DNA of 64,000 nt. Source: Thermodesulfitimonas autotrophica (GTDB taxonomy: Bacteria; Bacillota; Desulfotomaculia; Desulfotomaculales; Ammonificaceae). Under the pieces are notes generated by a model that did not search any database, was not told the DNA's origin, and was given only the letters and a program-made list of their open reading frames with translations. Both the position numbers and the translations under genes were made by a program. Positions 33,392 through 43,255 of this stretch are shown here, one piece after another. The stretch covers positions 132,460 through 196,459 of the forward strand of contig NZ_RKRE01000001.1 in NCBI RefSeq assembly GCF_003815015.1, read 5' to 3'. Numbering within the stretch: position 1 is the stretch's first letter; every line of letters starts with the position of its first letter.

Positions 33392-34429
33392 GTGGCTGTC
33401 AGGGTAGGGATCAATGGTTTTGGCCGCATTGGACGTCTCTTTCTGCGCGCGGCCGCGCAGCGGCAAGGGATTGAGGTGGTGGCGGTTAACCACAAGACGC
33501 GGCGGCTGGCGGTTACGGGAGTCGATTTCATGAAACACCTCGCTTACAGCTTGAAGTTTGACTCGGTTCACGGCACGCTGCCCGGCGACGTGACGAGTTA
33601 CGAGCAAGGTTTCCGGCTTGACGGCCGGGAGGTGCGGGTTTTTTCCGAGGCGGATCCGGCCGCGATTCCCTGGGGGGAGATGCAGGTGGCGATCGTTATC
33701 GAGTCGACAGGCAAGTTTCGTGACGGGAAGGAAGCGGCCAAACATCTGGCGGGCGGCGCGCAGAAGGTGATTATTTCGGCGCCGGCGAAGAACGAGGACA
33801 TCACTATCGTCATGGGCGTGAACCACGAGCTTTACGACCCGGAGCGGCACCACGTCATCTCCAATGCCTCCTGTACCACCAACTGTCTCGCCCCGGTGGC
33901 CAAAACCCTCCACAAGCGCTTCGGTATCGTTAAAGGCCTCATGAATACCATCCATGCCTACACCAACGACCAGCAGATTCTCGATATGCCCTATAAAGAC
34001 TTCCGCCGCGGTCGAGCGGCCAACCTTTCGATCATCCCCACCACCACGGGAGCGGCCAGCGCCATCGGCCGGGTCATTCCCGAACTCGATGGCCGGCTCA
34101 ACGGCCTCGCCTTCCGGGTGCCGACCCCCAACGTTTCGGTGGTTGACCTGGTGGCGGAGCTGGCGCGCCCGGTTAGTGCGGCGGAGGTGAACGCGGCGCT
34201 GAAGGAAGCCGCCGCGGGCGAGCTCAAGGGCATCATGGCCTATAACGAGCTGCCTCTTGTCTCGCACGATTACAACGGGGACCCGCATTCGGCCATTGTG
34301 GACGGGCTCTCCACGATGGTTATCGGCGACAACCTCGTGCGGGTGGTCGCCTGGTACGATAACGAGTGGGGCTATGTGAACCGGCTTGTCGATCTGGCCG
34401 AATATATCGCGCAAAAAGGGCTAAAGTAA
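33392..34429 (+). CDS. gap: Glyceraldehyde-3-phosphate dehydrogenase, type I
   Basis: About 345 residues from the GTG at 33392 (SD GAAGGGG); a TTG at 33383 is also in frame. NAD-binding VGINGFGRIGRL, catalytic Cys in SNASCTTNCLAPV, RGRAANLSIIPTTTGAA, and WYDNEWGY. Interconverts glyceraldehyde 3-phosphate and 1,3-bisphosphoglycerate. First gene of gap-pgk-tpiA-eno. Confidence 0.96.
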   Translation: MAVRVGINGFGRIGRLFLRAAAQRQGIEVVAVNHKTRRLAVTGVDFMKHLAYSLKFDSVHGTLPGDVTSYEQGFRLDGREVRVFSEADPAAIPWGEMQVAIVIESTGKFRDGKEAAKHLAGGAQKVIISAPAKNEDITIVMGVNHELYDPERHHVISNASCTTNCLAPVAKTLHKRFGIVKGLMNTIHAYTNDQQILDMPYKDFRRGRAANLSIIPTTTGAASAIGRVIPELDGRLNGLAFRVPTPNVSVVDLVAELARPVSAAEVNAALKEAAAGELKGIMAYNELPLVSHDYNGDPHSAIVDGLSTMVIGDNLVRVVAWYDNEWGYVNRLVDLAEYIAQKGLK

Positions 34430-34498
34430 TCTTAAAAGTGCGGCAGCCCACGGGAATACGCCAGGCTGCAAGGCAAAGGAGTCCGGGGAGGGTTTTGC

Positions 34499-35689
34499 TT
34501 GGCGAAAAAAACGGTCCGTGATATTGATGTAGCGGGGAAAAGGGTGCTGGTGCGGGTCGATTTTAACGTGCCGCTCAAGGAGGGACGGGTAGCGGAGGAC
34601 GCGCGGCTGAAGGCGGCGCTGCCGACGATCCGTTACCTTTGCGAGCAGGGGGCGCGGGTGATCCTCGTTTCCCACCTGGGGCGTCCGAAGGGGGTCCCGG
34701 TGGATGAGCTGCGTCTCGACCCGGTAGCTGTTCGCCTGGGCGAACTTCTCCAGCGCCCGGTCCACAAGGTCGACGCGTGCACCGGGCCGGCGGTGGAGGC
34801 AGCGGTAGCGGCGCTCGGTCCGGGCGACGTTCTGCTTTTAGAGAACATCCGTTTTCACCCTGGGGAGGAGAAAAACGACCCCGAACTGGCGCGGCAGTTA
34901 GCCGCCCTTTGTGACATTTACGTTAACGACGCTTTCGGTACGGTTCACCGGGCGCACGCTTCGGTCGTCGGCGTCGCGGCTTTACGTCCGGCGGTGGCCG
35001 GTTTTCTGCTGGAAAGGGAGCTTGAAGTGCTGGGGAAACTTCTGAGCGCCCCGGAGCACCCCTTTGTCGTCGTAATCGGCGGCGCCAAAATCTCCGACAA
35101 GATCGGCGTTCTGGAAAACCTGCTGGCGCGGGTCGAAGCCATGCTTGTAGGCGGCGGGATGGCCAACACCTTTCTAGCGGCGCAGGGGCACGATATGGGG
35201 CTCTCGCTGGTCGAAACGGACAAGCTCGAAGTAGCTGCGAACCTGCTTGCCCGGGCGGCCGGGCAGGGGTGCAGGCTTGTCCTCCCCGTTGACCTGGTGG
35301 TGGCGGAGAGCCAGGTGCCGGGAGCGGTCCACCGGGTTGTCCCGGTCAACGCGGTTCCCGGCGGCTGGATGGCGCTCGATATTGGCCCGGAGACGGTCAA
35401 GCTCTTTGCGGCGGAGCTTGCGAGGGCCAGGACCGTTTTCTGGAACGGTCCGCTCGGCTATTTTGAGCAGCCGCCTTTCGATGCGGGCACGGTCGCCGTG
35501 GCCCGGGCCCTGCCCGTGGCGACGGCAACCACCGTGGTAGGCGGCGGTGACACCGTGCGGGCGGTGAAACGGGCGGGTATTGCCGACAAGATTACCCACG
35601 TCTCAACCGGCGGGGGGGCGTCCCTGAAGCTTCTTGAGGGGAAGGAGCTTCCTGGTGTGACTGTTCTGCAGGAGAAAGAGGAGGGATAG
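34499..35689 (+). CDS. pgk: Phosphoglycerate kinase
   Basis: 396 residues, normal size. [32 protein letters not shown] and the C-terminal GGGDTVRA and [18 protein letters not shown] nucleotide-site blocks. Transfers phosphate from 1,3-bisphosphoglycerate to ADP. TTG start at 34499 with GGGAGGG. One nucleotide before tpiA. Confidence 0.96.
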   Translation: MAKKTVRDIDVAGKRVLVRVDFNVPLKEGRVAEDARLKAALPTIRYLCEQGARVILVSHLGRPKGVPVDELRLDPVAVRLGELLQRPVHKVDACTGPAVEAAVAALGPGDVLLLENIRFHPGEEKNDPELARQLAALCDIYVNDAFGTVHRAHASVVGVAALRPAVAGFLLERELEVLGKLLSAPEHPFVVVIGGAKISDKIGVLENLLARVEAMLVGGGMANTFLAAQGHDMGLSLVETDKLEVAANLLARAAGQGCRLVLPVDLVVAESQVPGAVHRVVPVNAVPGGWMALDIGPETVKLFAAELARARTVFWNGPLGYFEQPPFDAGTVAVARALPVATATTVVGGGDTVRAVKRAGIADKITHVSTGGGASLKLLEGKELPGVTVLQEKEEG

Positions 35690-35690
35690 A

Positions 35691-36452
35691 GTGGCGCGGG
35701 AGCAAGTGATCGCGGCTAACTGGAAAATGAACAAAACCATTCCGGAGGCGGTAGCCTTTGCGGAACAGCTTGCGGCGGCCGGCGATTTTGCGGGCGTGGC
35801 GGTGGTTCTCTGCCCGGCTTTTCCCGCGCTGGCAGCCGTAGCCCAGGCGGTTGCGGGAACCCGGATCAGCGTGGCCGCGCAGGATCTCTTCTGGGAGGAC
35901 TACGGCGCTTACACCGGGGAGGTTTCGCCCATCATGCTTCGCGACGCGGGCTGCCGCTACGTGATCATCGGCCATTCGGAGCGCCGGCAGTACTTCGGCG
36001 AGACGGACGAAACGGTGAACCGGAAGGTTAAGGCCGCCCTCCGCCACGGTCTCACGCCGATCGTCTGCGTGGGCGAGCGCTTGGCCGAGCGGGAGGCAGG
36101 GGAAACCTTCGCGGTTATCGAGCGGCAGGTGCGGGGAGCCTTTGCGGGGGTTGCGGGTGAAGCGGTTGCCAGCCTGGTACTTGCTTACGAGCCGGTTTGG
36201 GCGATTGGTACGGGTAGGAATGCGGCCCCCGAAGACGCCCAAGCAGTAAACCATTTTATCCGGGAGCTGATTGCCAGGCTCTACACGCCGGCGGTGGCTG
36301 ACCGGATAAGAATCCAGTACGGCGGGAGCGTAACACCGGAGAATGCGGCGGCGTTGCTGGTGCAGCCGGATATCGATGGCGCCCTGGTCGGCGGCGCTAG
36401 CCTTAAGGTAGAGAGTTTTACCGCGATCATTAACGCGGCAAAAAGAAGATAA
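35691..36452 (+). CDS. tpiA: Triosephosphate isomerase
   Basis: 253 residues. AANWKMNKT with catalytic Lys, [13 protein letters not shown] with catalytic His, [12 protein letters not shown] with catalytic Glu, QYGGSV and [10 protein letters not shown] phosphate loop. GTG start at 35691 one nucleotide after the pgk stop with GAGGG. Followed directly by eno; the phosphoglycerate mutase gene often found here is missing. Confidence 0.96.
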   Translation: MAREQVIAANWKMNKTIPEAVAFAEQLAAAGDFAGVAVVLCPAFPALAAVAQAVAGTRISVAAQDLFWEDYGAYTGEVSPIMLRDAGCRYVIIGHSERRQYFGETDETVNRKVKAALRHGLTPIVCVGERLAEREAGETFAVIERQVRGAFAGVAGEAVASLVLAYEPVWAIGTGRNAAPEDAQAVNHFIRELIARLYTPAVADRIRIQYGGSVTPENAAALLVQPDIDGALVGGASLKVESFTAIINAAKRR

Positions 36453-37766
<1,314 letters not shown>

Positions 37767-37780
37767 TATTTTAAAACTGA

Positions 37781-37809
37781 TTGCCAGCCCGGGGGAACTA
37801 TGCTATAAT
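37781..37809 (+). promoter_or_regulatory. Sigma-A promoter of secG
   Basis: TTGCCA (37781-37786), 17-nt spacer, TATAAT (37804-37809). Places a start about 20 nt before the secG ATG, separating it from the glycolytic genes. Confidence 0.75.
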
Positions 37810-37835
37810 GCTGCCGGACTTAAAGGGGGAGTTTG

Positions 37836-38063
37836 ATGCTCAAGGGGATTGTGACCGCCGTTTACGTGCTTATCTGCTTGTTGCTCATCACTGTGGTTGT
37901 GCTCCAGTCGGGCCGGGCCGCCGGGCTTTCCGGGGCTATCGGCGGGGGAGCAGAAAGCCTTTTCGGCAAGAAGAAGGGGCTTGACGAATGGCTCGCGAAG
38001 GTGACCGTGTGGGTGGCGGTTCTCTTCGGGGCGCTTTCCCTGCTGCTGGTCATCTGGCGGTAA
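37836..38063 (+). CDS. secG: Preprotein translocase subunit SecG
   Basis: 75 residues with two membrane helices (about 3-22 and 52-74) and the SecG loop LQSGRAAGLSGAIGGGAESLFGK. Assists SecYE channel function. ATG at 37836 with AAGGGGG upstream; a TTG directly before it is possible. Confidence 0.92.
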   Translation: MLKGIVTAVYVLICLLLITVVVLQSGRAAGLSGAIGGGAESLFGKKKGLDEWLAKVTVWVAVLFGALSLLLVIWR

Positions 38064-38137
38064 GAAGGCGCCAGGTTTCCCTCTCCGCGCGGAAGGTACA
38101 GGCTAGCCCTTTCGAAAAGCCTGTGGTTTTAAGTAAA

Positions 38138-38168
38138 AAAGCCCGCCCTTACAAGCAAGGGCGGGCTT
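38138..38168. terminator. Bidirectional terminator between secG and ppaC
   Basis: AAGCCCGCCC and GGGCGGGCTT form a ten-pair stem with a 10-nt loop. On the minus strand it is followed by six T residues and ends ppaC; on the plus strand a weaker T-rich stretch follows, ending secG. Confidence 0.8.
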
Positions 38169-38197
38169 GAATTTTCGTCTTTTGCGCGCTATCTACT

Positions 38198-39100
38198 TTA
38201 AGAAGTGAAGGCTTTCTCCAACGGCGGCGCAACCTGCTTCTTCCGGGACATGCAGCCCTGGAGCCAGAAGGAGGGCCCTTCAGGCTTGACCCCAAAGGCC
38301 TTCTCCATCATCGCCGGGTCGCCGGCGAAGTAGAGCTCGGAACCTTCCTTGATGATGTCGGTGGCGATGAAGACTACCATCGCGTAGCCCTTGTTAGCCT
38401 TTAGCTCGTTGAGATAGTTCACGATTTCGTCTTTCCGGTCGTAGGCCTCGTTAATGTCCACAAGCTCGGTCTGCCCGATGCCTACCTTCTTGCCGCCGAA
38501 GTCGAAATCTTTGAAGTCAACGTGGATCACGTCGGCTATCGGTTTGCCCTTAATGCTCGCTTTAGCTTTCTTGATATCAATGCCGAAAGCCTGGACGTCG
38601 GCGATGCCGGCTACCTTGGCCAGTTCTGCCGCAATCGCCTTGTCTTCGTCGGTGGTGGTGGGGGACTTAAAGATAACGGTATCCGAGAGAATTGCCGCGA
38701 GCAGGAGCCCGGCCCAGGTAGGATTGGTCTTGATCTTGTCCATGTACTGCTTGGCGATGACCGTAGCGGTGCTCCCAACAGGCTCAACATGGACGTAGAT
38801 CGGCTTGTTGCAGACGAAATTCATCTTGTGGTGGTCGATGACCTCGATGATCTCGGCCTGGTCGCCGCCGTTGACCACCTGTGCCGGCTCGTTGTGGTCC
38901 ACAAGGACCAGCTTTTTGCCCGCCGCGTTCTCGAGGAGCACCGGCGCCGGAACCTTGAAGTAGTCGAGGACGTAGGCGGTCTCCTCGTTGAGCTCGCCCG
39001 GCCGGGCGGGGGTGTAGCCTTTGAGTGCGGCGTAAACGATCGCCGAGCAGACGGTATCGGTGTCGGGGCTCTTATGGCCAATTACGTAAACTTCACTCAT
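38198..39100 (-). CDS. ppaC: Manganese-dependent inorganic pyrophosphatase, family II
   Basis: 300-residue DHH-family enzyme. Metal ligands in IGHKSPDTDTVCSA (His and two Asp), LVDHNE, IDHHKMNF, AILSDTVIFKSPT; C-terminal DHHA2 domain ending with the substrate-binding SRKKQ. Hydrolyses pyrophosphate in the cytoplasm. No CBS domains. ATG at 39100 with GGGAGG. Confidence 0.94.
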   Translation of the reverse strand: MSEVYVIGHKSPDTDTVCSAIVYAALKGYTPARPGELNEETAYVLDYFKVPAPVLLENAAGKKLVLVDHNEPAQVVNGGDQAEIIEVIDHHKMNFVCNKPIYVHVEPVGSTATVIAKQYMDKIKTNPTWAGLLLAAILSDTVIFKSPTTTDEDKAIAAELAKVAGIADVQAFGIDIKKAKASIKGKPIADVIHVDFKDFDFGGKKVGIGQTELVDINEAYDRKDEIVNYLNELKANKGYAMVVFIATDIIKEGSELYFAGDPAMMEKAFGVKPEGPSFWLQGCMSRKKQVAPPLEKAFTS

Positions 39101-39204
39101 TGTATTTGGACCTCCCGTTTTTCGCTAATTCTTTGAAGTAGTTCTTGCAGGCACAAACTTTCCCTGAACCTGCGGCATCAAGAAAAAAGGAAGCGAACGC
39201 TTAA

Positions 39205-39327
39205 GTGGAAAAGGTCTGGCGCTTTTACTGGCTGGTGGTCACCTCCTTATTGGTTATGCTTCTGAGCCTGAGTTGGATAGTTAGTGAATATTTTCGCTAT
39301 CGTCCCAATTTTTCCTGCAAGAAATGA
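39205..39327 (+). CDS. 40-residue single-pass membrane protein upstream of rodA
   Basis: GTG start at 39205, 40 codons, stop TGA at 39325-39327 overlapping the rodA ATG as ATGA. Basic/aromatic start (EKVWRFYW), one hydrophobic helix (about 9-29, LVVTSLLVMLLSLSWIV), then a short polar tail ending SCKK. An AGGA lies about 12 nt upstream. The exact start-stop overlap with a real gene argues it is translated. Topology resembles tiny bitopic division or elongation proteins, but no family is recognised. Confidence 0.5.
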   Translation: MEKVWRFYWLVVTSLLVMLLSLSWIVSEYFRYRPNFSCKK

Positions 39328-40520
39328 AAATTTATCTGTTGTCTGCGCCCGGCGTAAAAAATTATAATTTTCAGGGTGATAGGTTGCGCGCCAGAAAAAT
39401 ATTACGCACGCTTGACTACACGCTTTTGGTTACGGCCATCCTCATTGTTCTTTACGGCCTGGTGGCGATCTCGAGTGCTACCCACGTTACAAACCCTGCC
39501 GCAACGGACCCTTTTCTCTTTATGAAGCGGCAGGCGCTCTGGGCGCTCATCGGCTTCACGGCGGCGGGCCTCCTGGTCTGCTGGCGCTACGAAGAGCTGC
39601 CGCGCTACGCTACGGCCCTTTACATAGTGAATTTAGCGCTCTTAGCGGCGGTGCTCTTTGTGGGGCATACGGCCCTCGGGGCGCAGCGCTGGATCAGGCT
39701 TGGCCCCTTCCTGCTGCAACCGTCCGAGTTCGCCAAGCTGATTATCATCGTAACGCTGGCAAACTTTCTCGCCCGACGGGAGGGAAAGCTCAGGAGCTTC
39801 CGGGAGCTGGTGCCCGTGTTTCTTTACGTCGGCCTGCCGCTCTTACTTATCCTCAAGCAGCCTGACCTGGGGACCTCGCTCGTTTTTATCGCCATAACGT
39901 TCGCTATGCTCTATATGGCCGGCGCGCGGACGAGCGTGCTTGCCTTCTTAGGGAGCGCGGGGCTTTTGGGGAGCGGAGCCTGGATCTGGGCCCACCTGAA
40001 GTTCGGCGTCTGGCTGCCCCTGAAGGAGTATCAGGTTACGCGGCTGACGATTTTTCTCAACCCCTGGCAAGACTGGCAGGGAGCCGGTTACCACATGATT
40101 CAGTCCCAGATTGCTCTCGGTTCCGGGGGGCTGTTGGGACGGGGGCTTTACAACGGCACGCAGAACCAGTTGAATTTCCTGCCCGAGCAACACACAGACT
40201 TCATTTTTTCGGTGGTCGGCGAAGAGTTAGGCTTCGTTGGGGCGGCCGCGCTGCTGCTGCTTTATTTCGTGCTTATCTTCCGGGGGATAAAGATTGCGGC
40301 GGCCGCGAAGGATACCTTCGGCCGGCTGTTAGCCACGGGTATCGTGACGATGCTCCTTTTTCACATCCTGGTCAATGTGGGTATGACCATGGGCATCATG
40401 CCGGTAACGGGCATTCCGCTGCCTCTCTTCAGTTACGGCGGCAGCGCCCTGCTTACGAACCTGGCCGCCATCGGGCTCCTCGAAAACATTTACGTCCGCA
40501 GACAGCAGATCATCTTTTAA
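39324..40520 (+). CDS. rodA: SEDS-family peptidoglycan polymerase, RodA-like
   Basis: 398 residues with about ten membrane helices. SEDS marks: LQPSEFAKLIIIVTLA, the conserved HTDFIFSVVGEELGF (catalytic-loop region), and GIPLPLFSYGGSALL. Polymerises glycan strands with a class B PBP during elongation; FtsW is the alternative. ATG at 39324 overlaps the small upstream frame; an internal TTG near 39384 is a second possible start. Followed 12 nt later by a methyltransferase. Confidence 0.88.
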   Translation: MKIYLLSAPGVKNYNFQGDRLRARKILRTLDYTLLVTAILIVLYGLVAISSATHVTNPAATDPFLFMKRQALWALIGFTAAGLLVCWRYEELPRYATALYIVNLALLAAVLFVGHTALGAQRWIRLGPFLLQPSEFAKLIIIVTLANFLARREGKLRSFRELVPVFLYVGLPLLLILKQPDLGTSLVFIAITFAMLYMAGARTSVLAFLGSAGLLGSGAWIWAHLKFGVWLPLKEYQVTRLTIFLNPWQDWQGAGYHMIQSQIALGSGGLLGRGLYNGTQNQLNFLPEQHTDFIFSVVGEELGFVGAAALLLLYFVLIFRGIKIAAAAKDTFGRLLATGIVTMLLFHILVNVGMTMGIMPVTGIPLPLFSYGGSALLTNLAAIGLLENIYVRRQQIIF

Positions 40521-40532
40521 CGCGGTGGTAAA

Positions 40533-41216
40533 GTGGCGCTTTTCGACGCGTACGCAAGAAGTTACGACGCATGGTTCACAACCCTTCGGGGCCAGGTGGT
40601 CTGGGAGGTAGAGCGGAAGCTGCTCTGCGACTTTCTGCGGCCGCGGCCCGGCGAAGAGATCCTCGACGCGGGGTGCGGCACGGGCCTTCTGACAAGGGAA
40701 CTGGCGGCCCGCGGCGTGAACGTGACGGGAATCGATATTTCGCCGGCTATGCTGGCGGTGGCCCGGGAAAAGACCCGGGAGTTTCCCAATGTTGTCCTGG
40801 CCTGCGCCGACATCACCGCTTTGCCGCTTCCTTCCTGCGCCTTTGACGGGGTGGTCTGCTTCACCGCCTTGGAGTTCGTCTCCCGCCCGGGGGAGGCGTT
40901 GCGCGAGATGTGGCGGGTCCTAAAACCCGGCGGCCGCATGGTTTTAGGGGTGCTGAACGCTTTAAGCCCTTGGGCCTGGGCCCGGGCGGGCCGTGGTGTT
41001 TTCGCCCACGCCCACTTCTACTCTTACCGAGAGATGCGCGCCCTGATTAAAGAGACGCTTGGTCGCGTCCCTCTCCGGTGGGCGGGCGCCGTTTATTTTC
41101 CCCCTTGTTGCCCGGAATTTTGCCTGCGGTACACCGGGCTTTTCGAATTGCTCGGTTCTGCCTTCGCGCGGCCTTTCAGCGCGGTGCTCGTTTTCCGGAT
41201 CGATAAAACTGGTTAG
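40533..41216 (+). CDS. Class I SAM-dependent methyltransferase
   Basis: 227 residues. SAM site EILDAGCGTGLLTREL (about 43-58), acidic VTGIDIS, and LKPGGRMVLGVLN. UbiE/Methyltransf_11 type. Substrate unknown. GTG at 40533 immediately after rodA, so probably cotranscribed. Confidence 0.85.
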   Translation: MALFDAYARSYDAWFTTLRGQVVWEVERKLLCDFLRPRPGEEILDAGCGTGLLTRELAARGVNVTGIDISPAMLAVAREKTREFPNVVLACADITALPLPSCAFDGVVCFTALEFVSRPGEALREMWRVLKPGGRMVLGVLNALSPWAWARAGRGVFAHAHFYSYREMRALIKETLGRVPLRWAGAVYFPPCCPEFCLRYTGLFELLGSAFARPFSAVLVFRIDKTG

Positions 41217-41379
41217 GCAATCGCTGGCACACGTAATTTTTTAGAGCGGCAGGAACTCAATTTTTTAGAAAAATCGTCGAATTTTATCGAAGAAGAGGAG
41301 GAATTTTGGAATTCGTAGCGAATAAAAAATAGATTTATAAGCAGAAATCTCGTCTCCAGGAAGAGAATGGAGGGCGGGC
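41217..41379 (+). other. AT-rich leader before the HD-GYP gene
   Basis: Markedly AT-rich stretch in a GC-rich window. Contains two TTTTTTAGA/AGAGC-like repeats, a TCGTCGAATTTTATCGA imperfect palindrome, and AGGAGGAATTTTGG followed by an eight-codon frame ending at TAG. Likely regulatory; function unknown. Confidence 0.35.
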
Positions 41380-42387
41380 TTGAAGAAAAAATTCTTTCCT
41401 TCCGTCGACCCCCGGTTGGAGCGCTGGCTGGCCGCCACCGCTGTGCTGATCTTTCTTGTTGCCGTAATCGCCGTCGATTATCTGACTGAGGAACAGCCGT
41501 TGCACAGCATAGTGCTGCCGCTCTTTTATACTCTGCCGCTTTTGCTAGCGCTACTCATCTCCCGGTTGATGGCCATCGTGGTGGCCGGGGTGGGGGCGCT
41601 AAGCGCAGCACTGATACCCGTCCTGAAAGGGCGTTTTCTCCCTTACGCGGCGGCCGATAACGCCATGCTCTTGGTTTCCCTCGTTTCCGTGCTGGCGCTC
41701 TACCTGATCGTGGGAGCCTTTGTCCGGACGGCGGCGCTCAGGAAGGAGGCGGAGGAAAGAGCCCTGCGCCTGCAGCAGATTTTCTTTGGTACGGTCAGCG
41801 CGCTCAGCAACCTTCTCGACGCCCGCGACCCCCATACGGCCCGGCACTCGCATAATGTTGCCGGCTACGCGCTGGCAATCGCGCGCGAGATGGATTTGCC
41901 GCGCGCCCAACGGGAGGCGATTTACATTGCCGGGCTGCTGCACGATATCGGTAAAATTGGTGTTGCGGAAGCCCTTTTGAAGAAGCCCGGCAGGCTTCTC
42001 CCTGGAGAGTGGGAGGAAGTGAAGCGCCATCCGGTTTTAAGCTACCGCATCCTCCGCGACATTCCCGAGTTGCAGGAGATTGCCATTATCACCCTTTACC
42101 ACCACGAGTGGTGGGACGGTAGGGGGTATCCTTACGGCCTCAAAGGGGAGCAGATTCCCTTGGGGGCACGCATCCTTTGTGTGGCGGACAGTTTTGACGC
42201 GATGATTTCGGAGCGGGTCTACAAGCCGGCGTTGGCTCCCGAGGCGGCCATCGCGGAACTAAAGCGGTGTGCGGGCAGCCAGTTTGACCCGGCCGTGGTA
42301 GAGGCCTTCCTCCGTTGCCTCGAAAAAGGAGCGCCAATGCAGCGGCCGGAAGCCTTCCGCTTCGAGATGGCTTTCGGTCTTTCATAG
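41380..42387 (+). CDS. Membrane HD-GYP domain protein
   Basis: 335 residues. Three or four N-terminal membrane helices (about 13-115), a short linker, then an HD-GYP domain (about 135-320): DPHTARHSHNVAGYA, LLHDIGKIGV, HPVLSYRIL, HHEWWDGRGYPYGLKGE, RILCVADSFDAM. HD-GYP proteins degrade cyclic-di-GMP. The metal ligands look intact. TTG at 41380 with GGAGGGCGGG. Ends in a strong terminator, so it is a single-gene unit. Confidence 0.9.
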   Translation: MKKKFFPSVDPRLERWLAATAVLIFLVAVIAVDYLTEEQPLHSIVLPLFYTLPLLLALLISRLMAIVVAGVGALSAALIPVLKGRFLPYAAADNAMLLVSLVSVLALYLIVGAFVRTAALRKEAEERALRLQQIFFGTVSALSNLLDARDPHTARHSHNVAGYALAIAREMDLPRAQREAIYIAGLLHDIGKIGVAEALLKKPGRLLPGEWEEVKRHPVLSYRILRDIPELQEIAIITLYHHEWWDGRGYPYGLKGEQIPLGARILCVADSFDAMISERVYKPALAPEAAIAELKRCAGSQFDPAVVEAFLRCLEKGAPMQRPEAFRFEMAFGLS

Positions 42388-42437
42388 GGAATATCCTCCA
42401 GCCAACCTGATCATACCCTACCTGAAGGCGTTCTCCT

Positions 42438-42468
42438 GCGGGGTGGCAAAGCCCCGCTAATTTTTTTT
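42438..42468 (+). terminator. Intrinsic terminator of the HD-GYP gene
   Basis: GCGGGG and CCCCGC with an 8-nt loop, then TAA and eight T residues. About 50 nt after the stop codon. Confidence 0.85.
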
Positions 42469-42547
42469 ACCTGCCGGTTAGCATATTCAACCCTCTTCGC
42501 CCGTAGGATTTTGTTGGTAAAGACAGGCCCTATATCTTTACCCGGGG

Positions 42548-43255
42548 GTGAGGCCATTGGCAGGGCTGGGCGACTGGCCGCAGGTTCAACCGAAAAGGGC
42601 CGGAACGGGGAAACGGTTGCTCTACCAGGTGGTAGCGGCCTTAGCGCTTTTTCTGGTTGTTCTGGGCTTAAAAGAGAGCGGCGGGCCGGTAGGGAAGAAG
42701 GTAGAAGTGGGCCTGCGCAGGGTACTTACCACCGAGTGGAACTACCAGCCGGTGCTGGAAAGGGTTGTCCGCCACGGGCTGCTCGCTGTCGGTGCGGATT
42801 TGCCGTTTTGGGGTGAGCCCGCGAAGCCGGCAGGAGCACCGGCGGCGCCGAAGCTGCTTGTTCCGGTATCGGGCCGGGTTAGCCGCGGCTACGGCTGGAA
42901 TAAGAATCCGGCTACGGGGCTGGAGGAGTTTCATCCCGGCGTAGATATCGAAGCCAGTCCCGGGACGCCGGTCCGGGCGGTGGCGGCCGGAAAGGTGGCC
43001 AAAATCGGCACCGACCCCGCGCTCGGGAATTATCTCCTCCTTGACCACGGGAAAAACGAGGCAACCCTCTACGCGCATCTCGGCAGTGTTGAGGTAACCC
43101 TAGGCCAGAAGGTTGCTGCGGGCGAGGTTATCGGCACAACCGGTGATAACGGTGATGTTGCCGGGGGCGGCCTGCACTTTGAGTACCGGGAAAACGGGCG
43201 GCCGGTTGATCCGTTCGAGCGTATCGCGGTCACCGGTAAGGGGCAAAGGGAATAG
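42548..43255 (+). CDS. spoIVFA: SpoIVFA-like protein with degenerate M23 (LytM) domain
   Basis: About 235 residues: N-terminal membrane helix (about 23-40) and a C-terminal M23 fold (about 100-228) with HPGVDIEASPGTPV, LYAHLG and LHFEYRENGRPVDP. The Zn-binding His and Asp of HPGVD and the second His of the HxH motif are kept, but the first His (catalytic in LytM) is Gly (GGLHFE). Loss of peptidase residues is typical of SpoIVFA, which restrains SpoIVFB in the forespore outer membrane. The start overlaps SpoIVFB by one nucleotide (TAGTG), supporting the call. GTG 42548 or TTG 42557 could start it. Confidence 0.82.
   Translation: MRPLAGLGDWPQVQPKRAGTGKRLLYQVVAALALFLVVLGLKESGGPVGKKVEVGLRRVLTTEWNYQPVLERVVRHGLLAVGADLPFWGEPAKPAGAPAAPKLLVPVSGRVSRGYGWNKNPATGLEEFHPGVDIEASPGTPVRAVAAGKVAKIGTDPALGNYLLLDHGKNEATLYAHLGSVEVTLGQKVAAGEVIGTTGDNGDVAGGGLHFEYRENGRPVDPFERIAVTGKGQRE

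Noticed and set aside
33362-34414. 350-codon frame antisense to gap
   Set aside because: The plus strand has unmistakable GAPDH motifs; the antisense frame is open because of codon bias at high GC.
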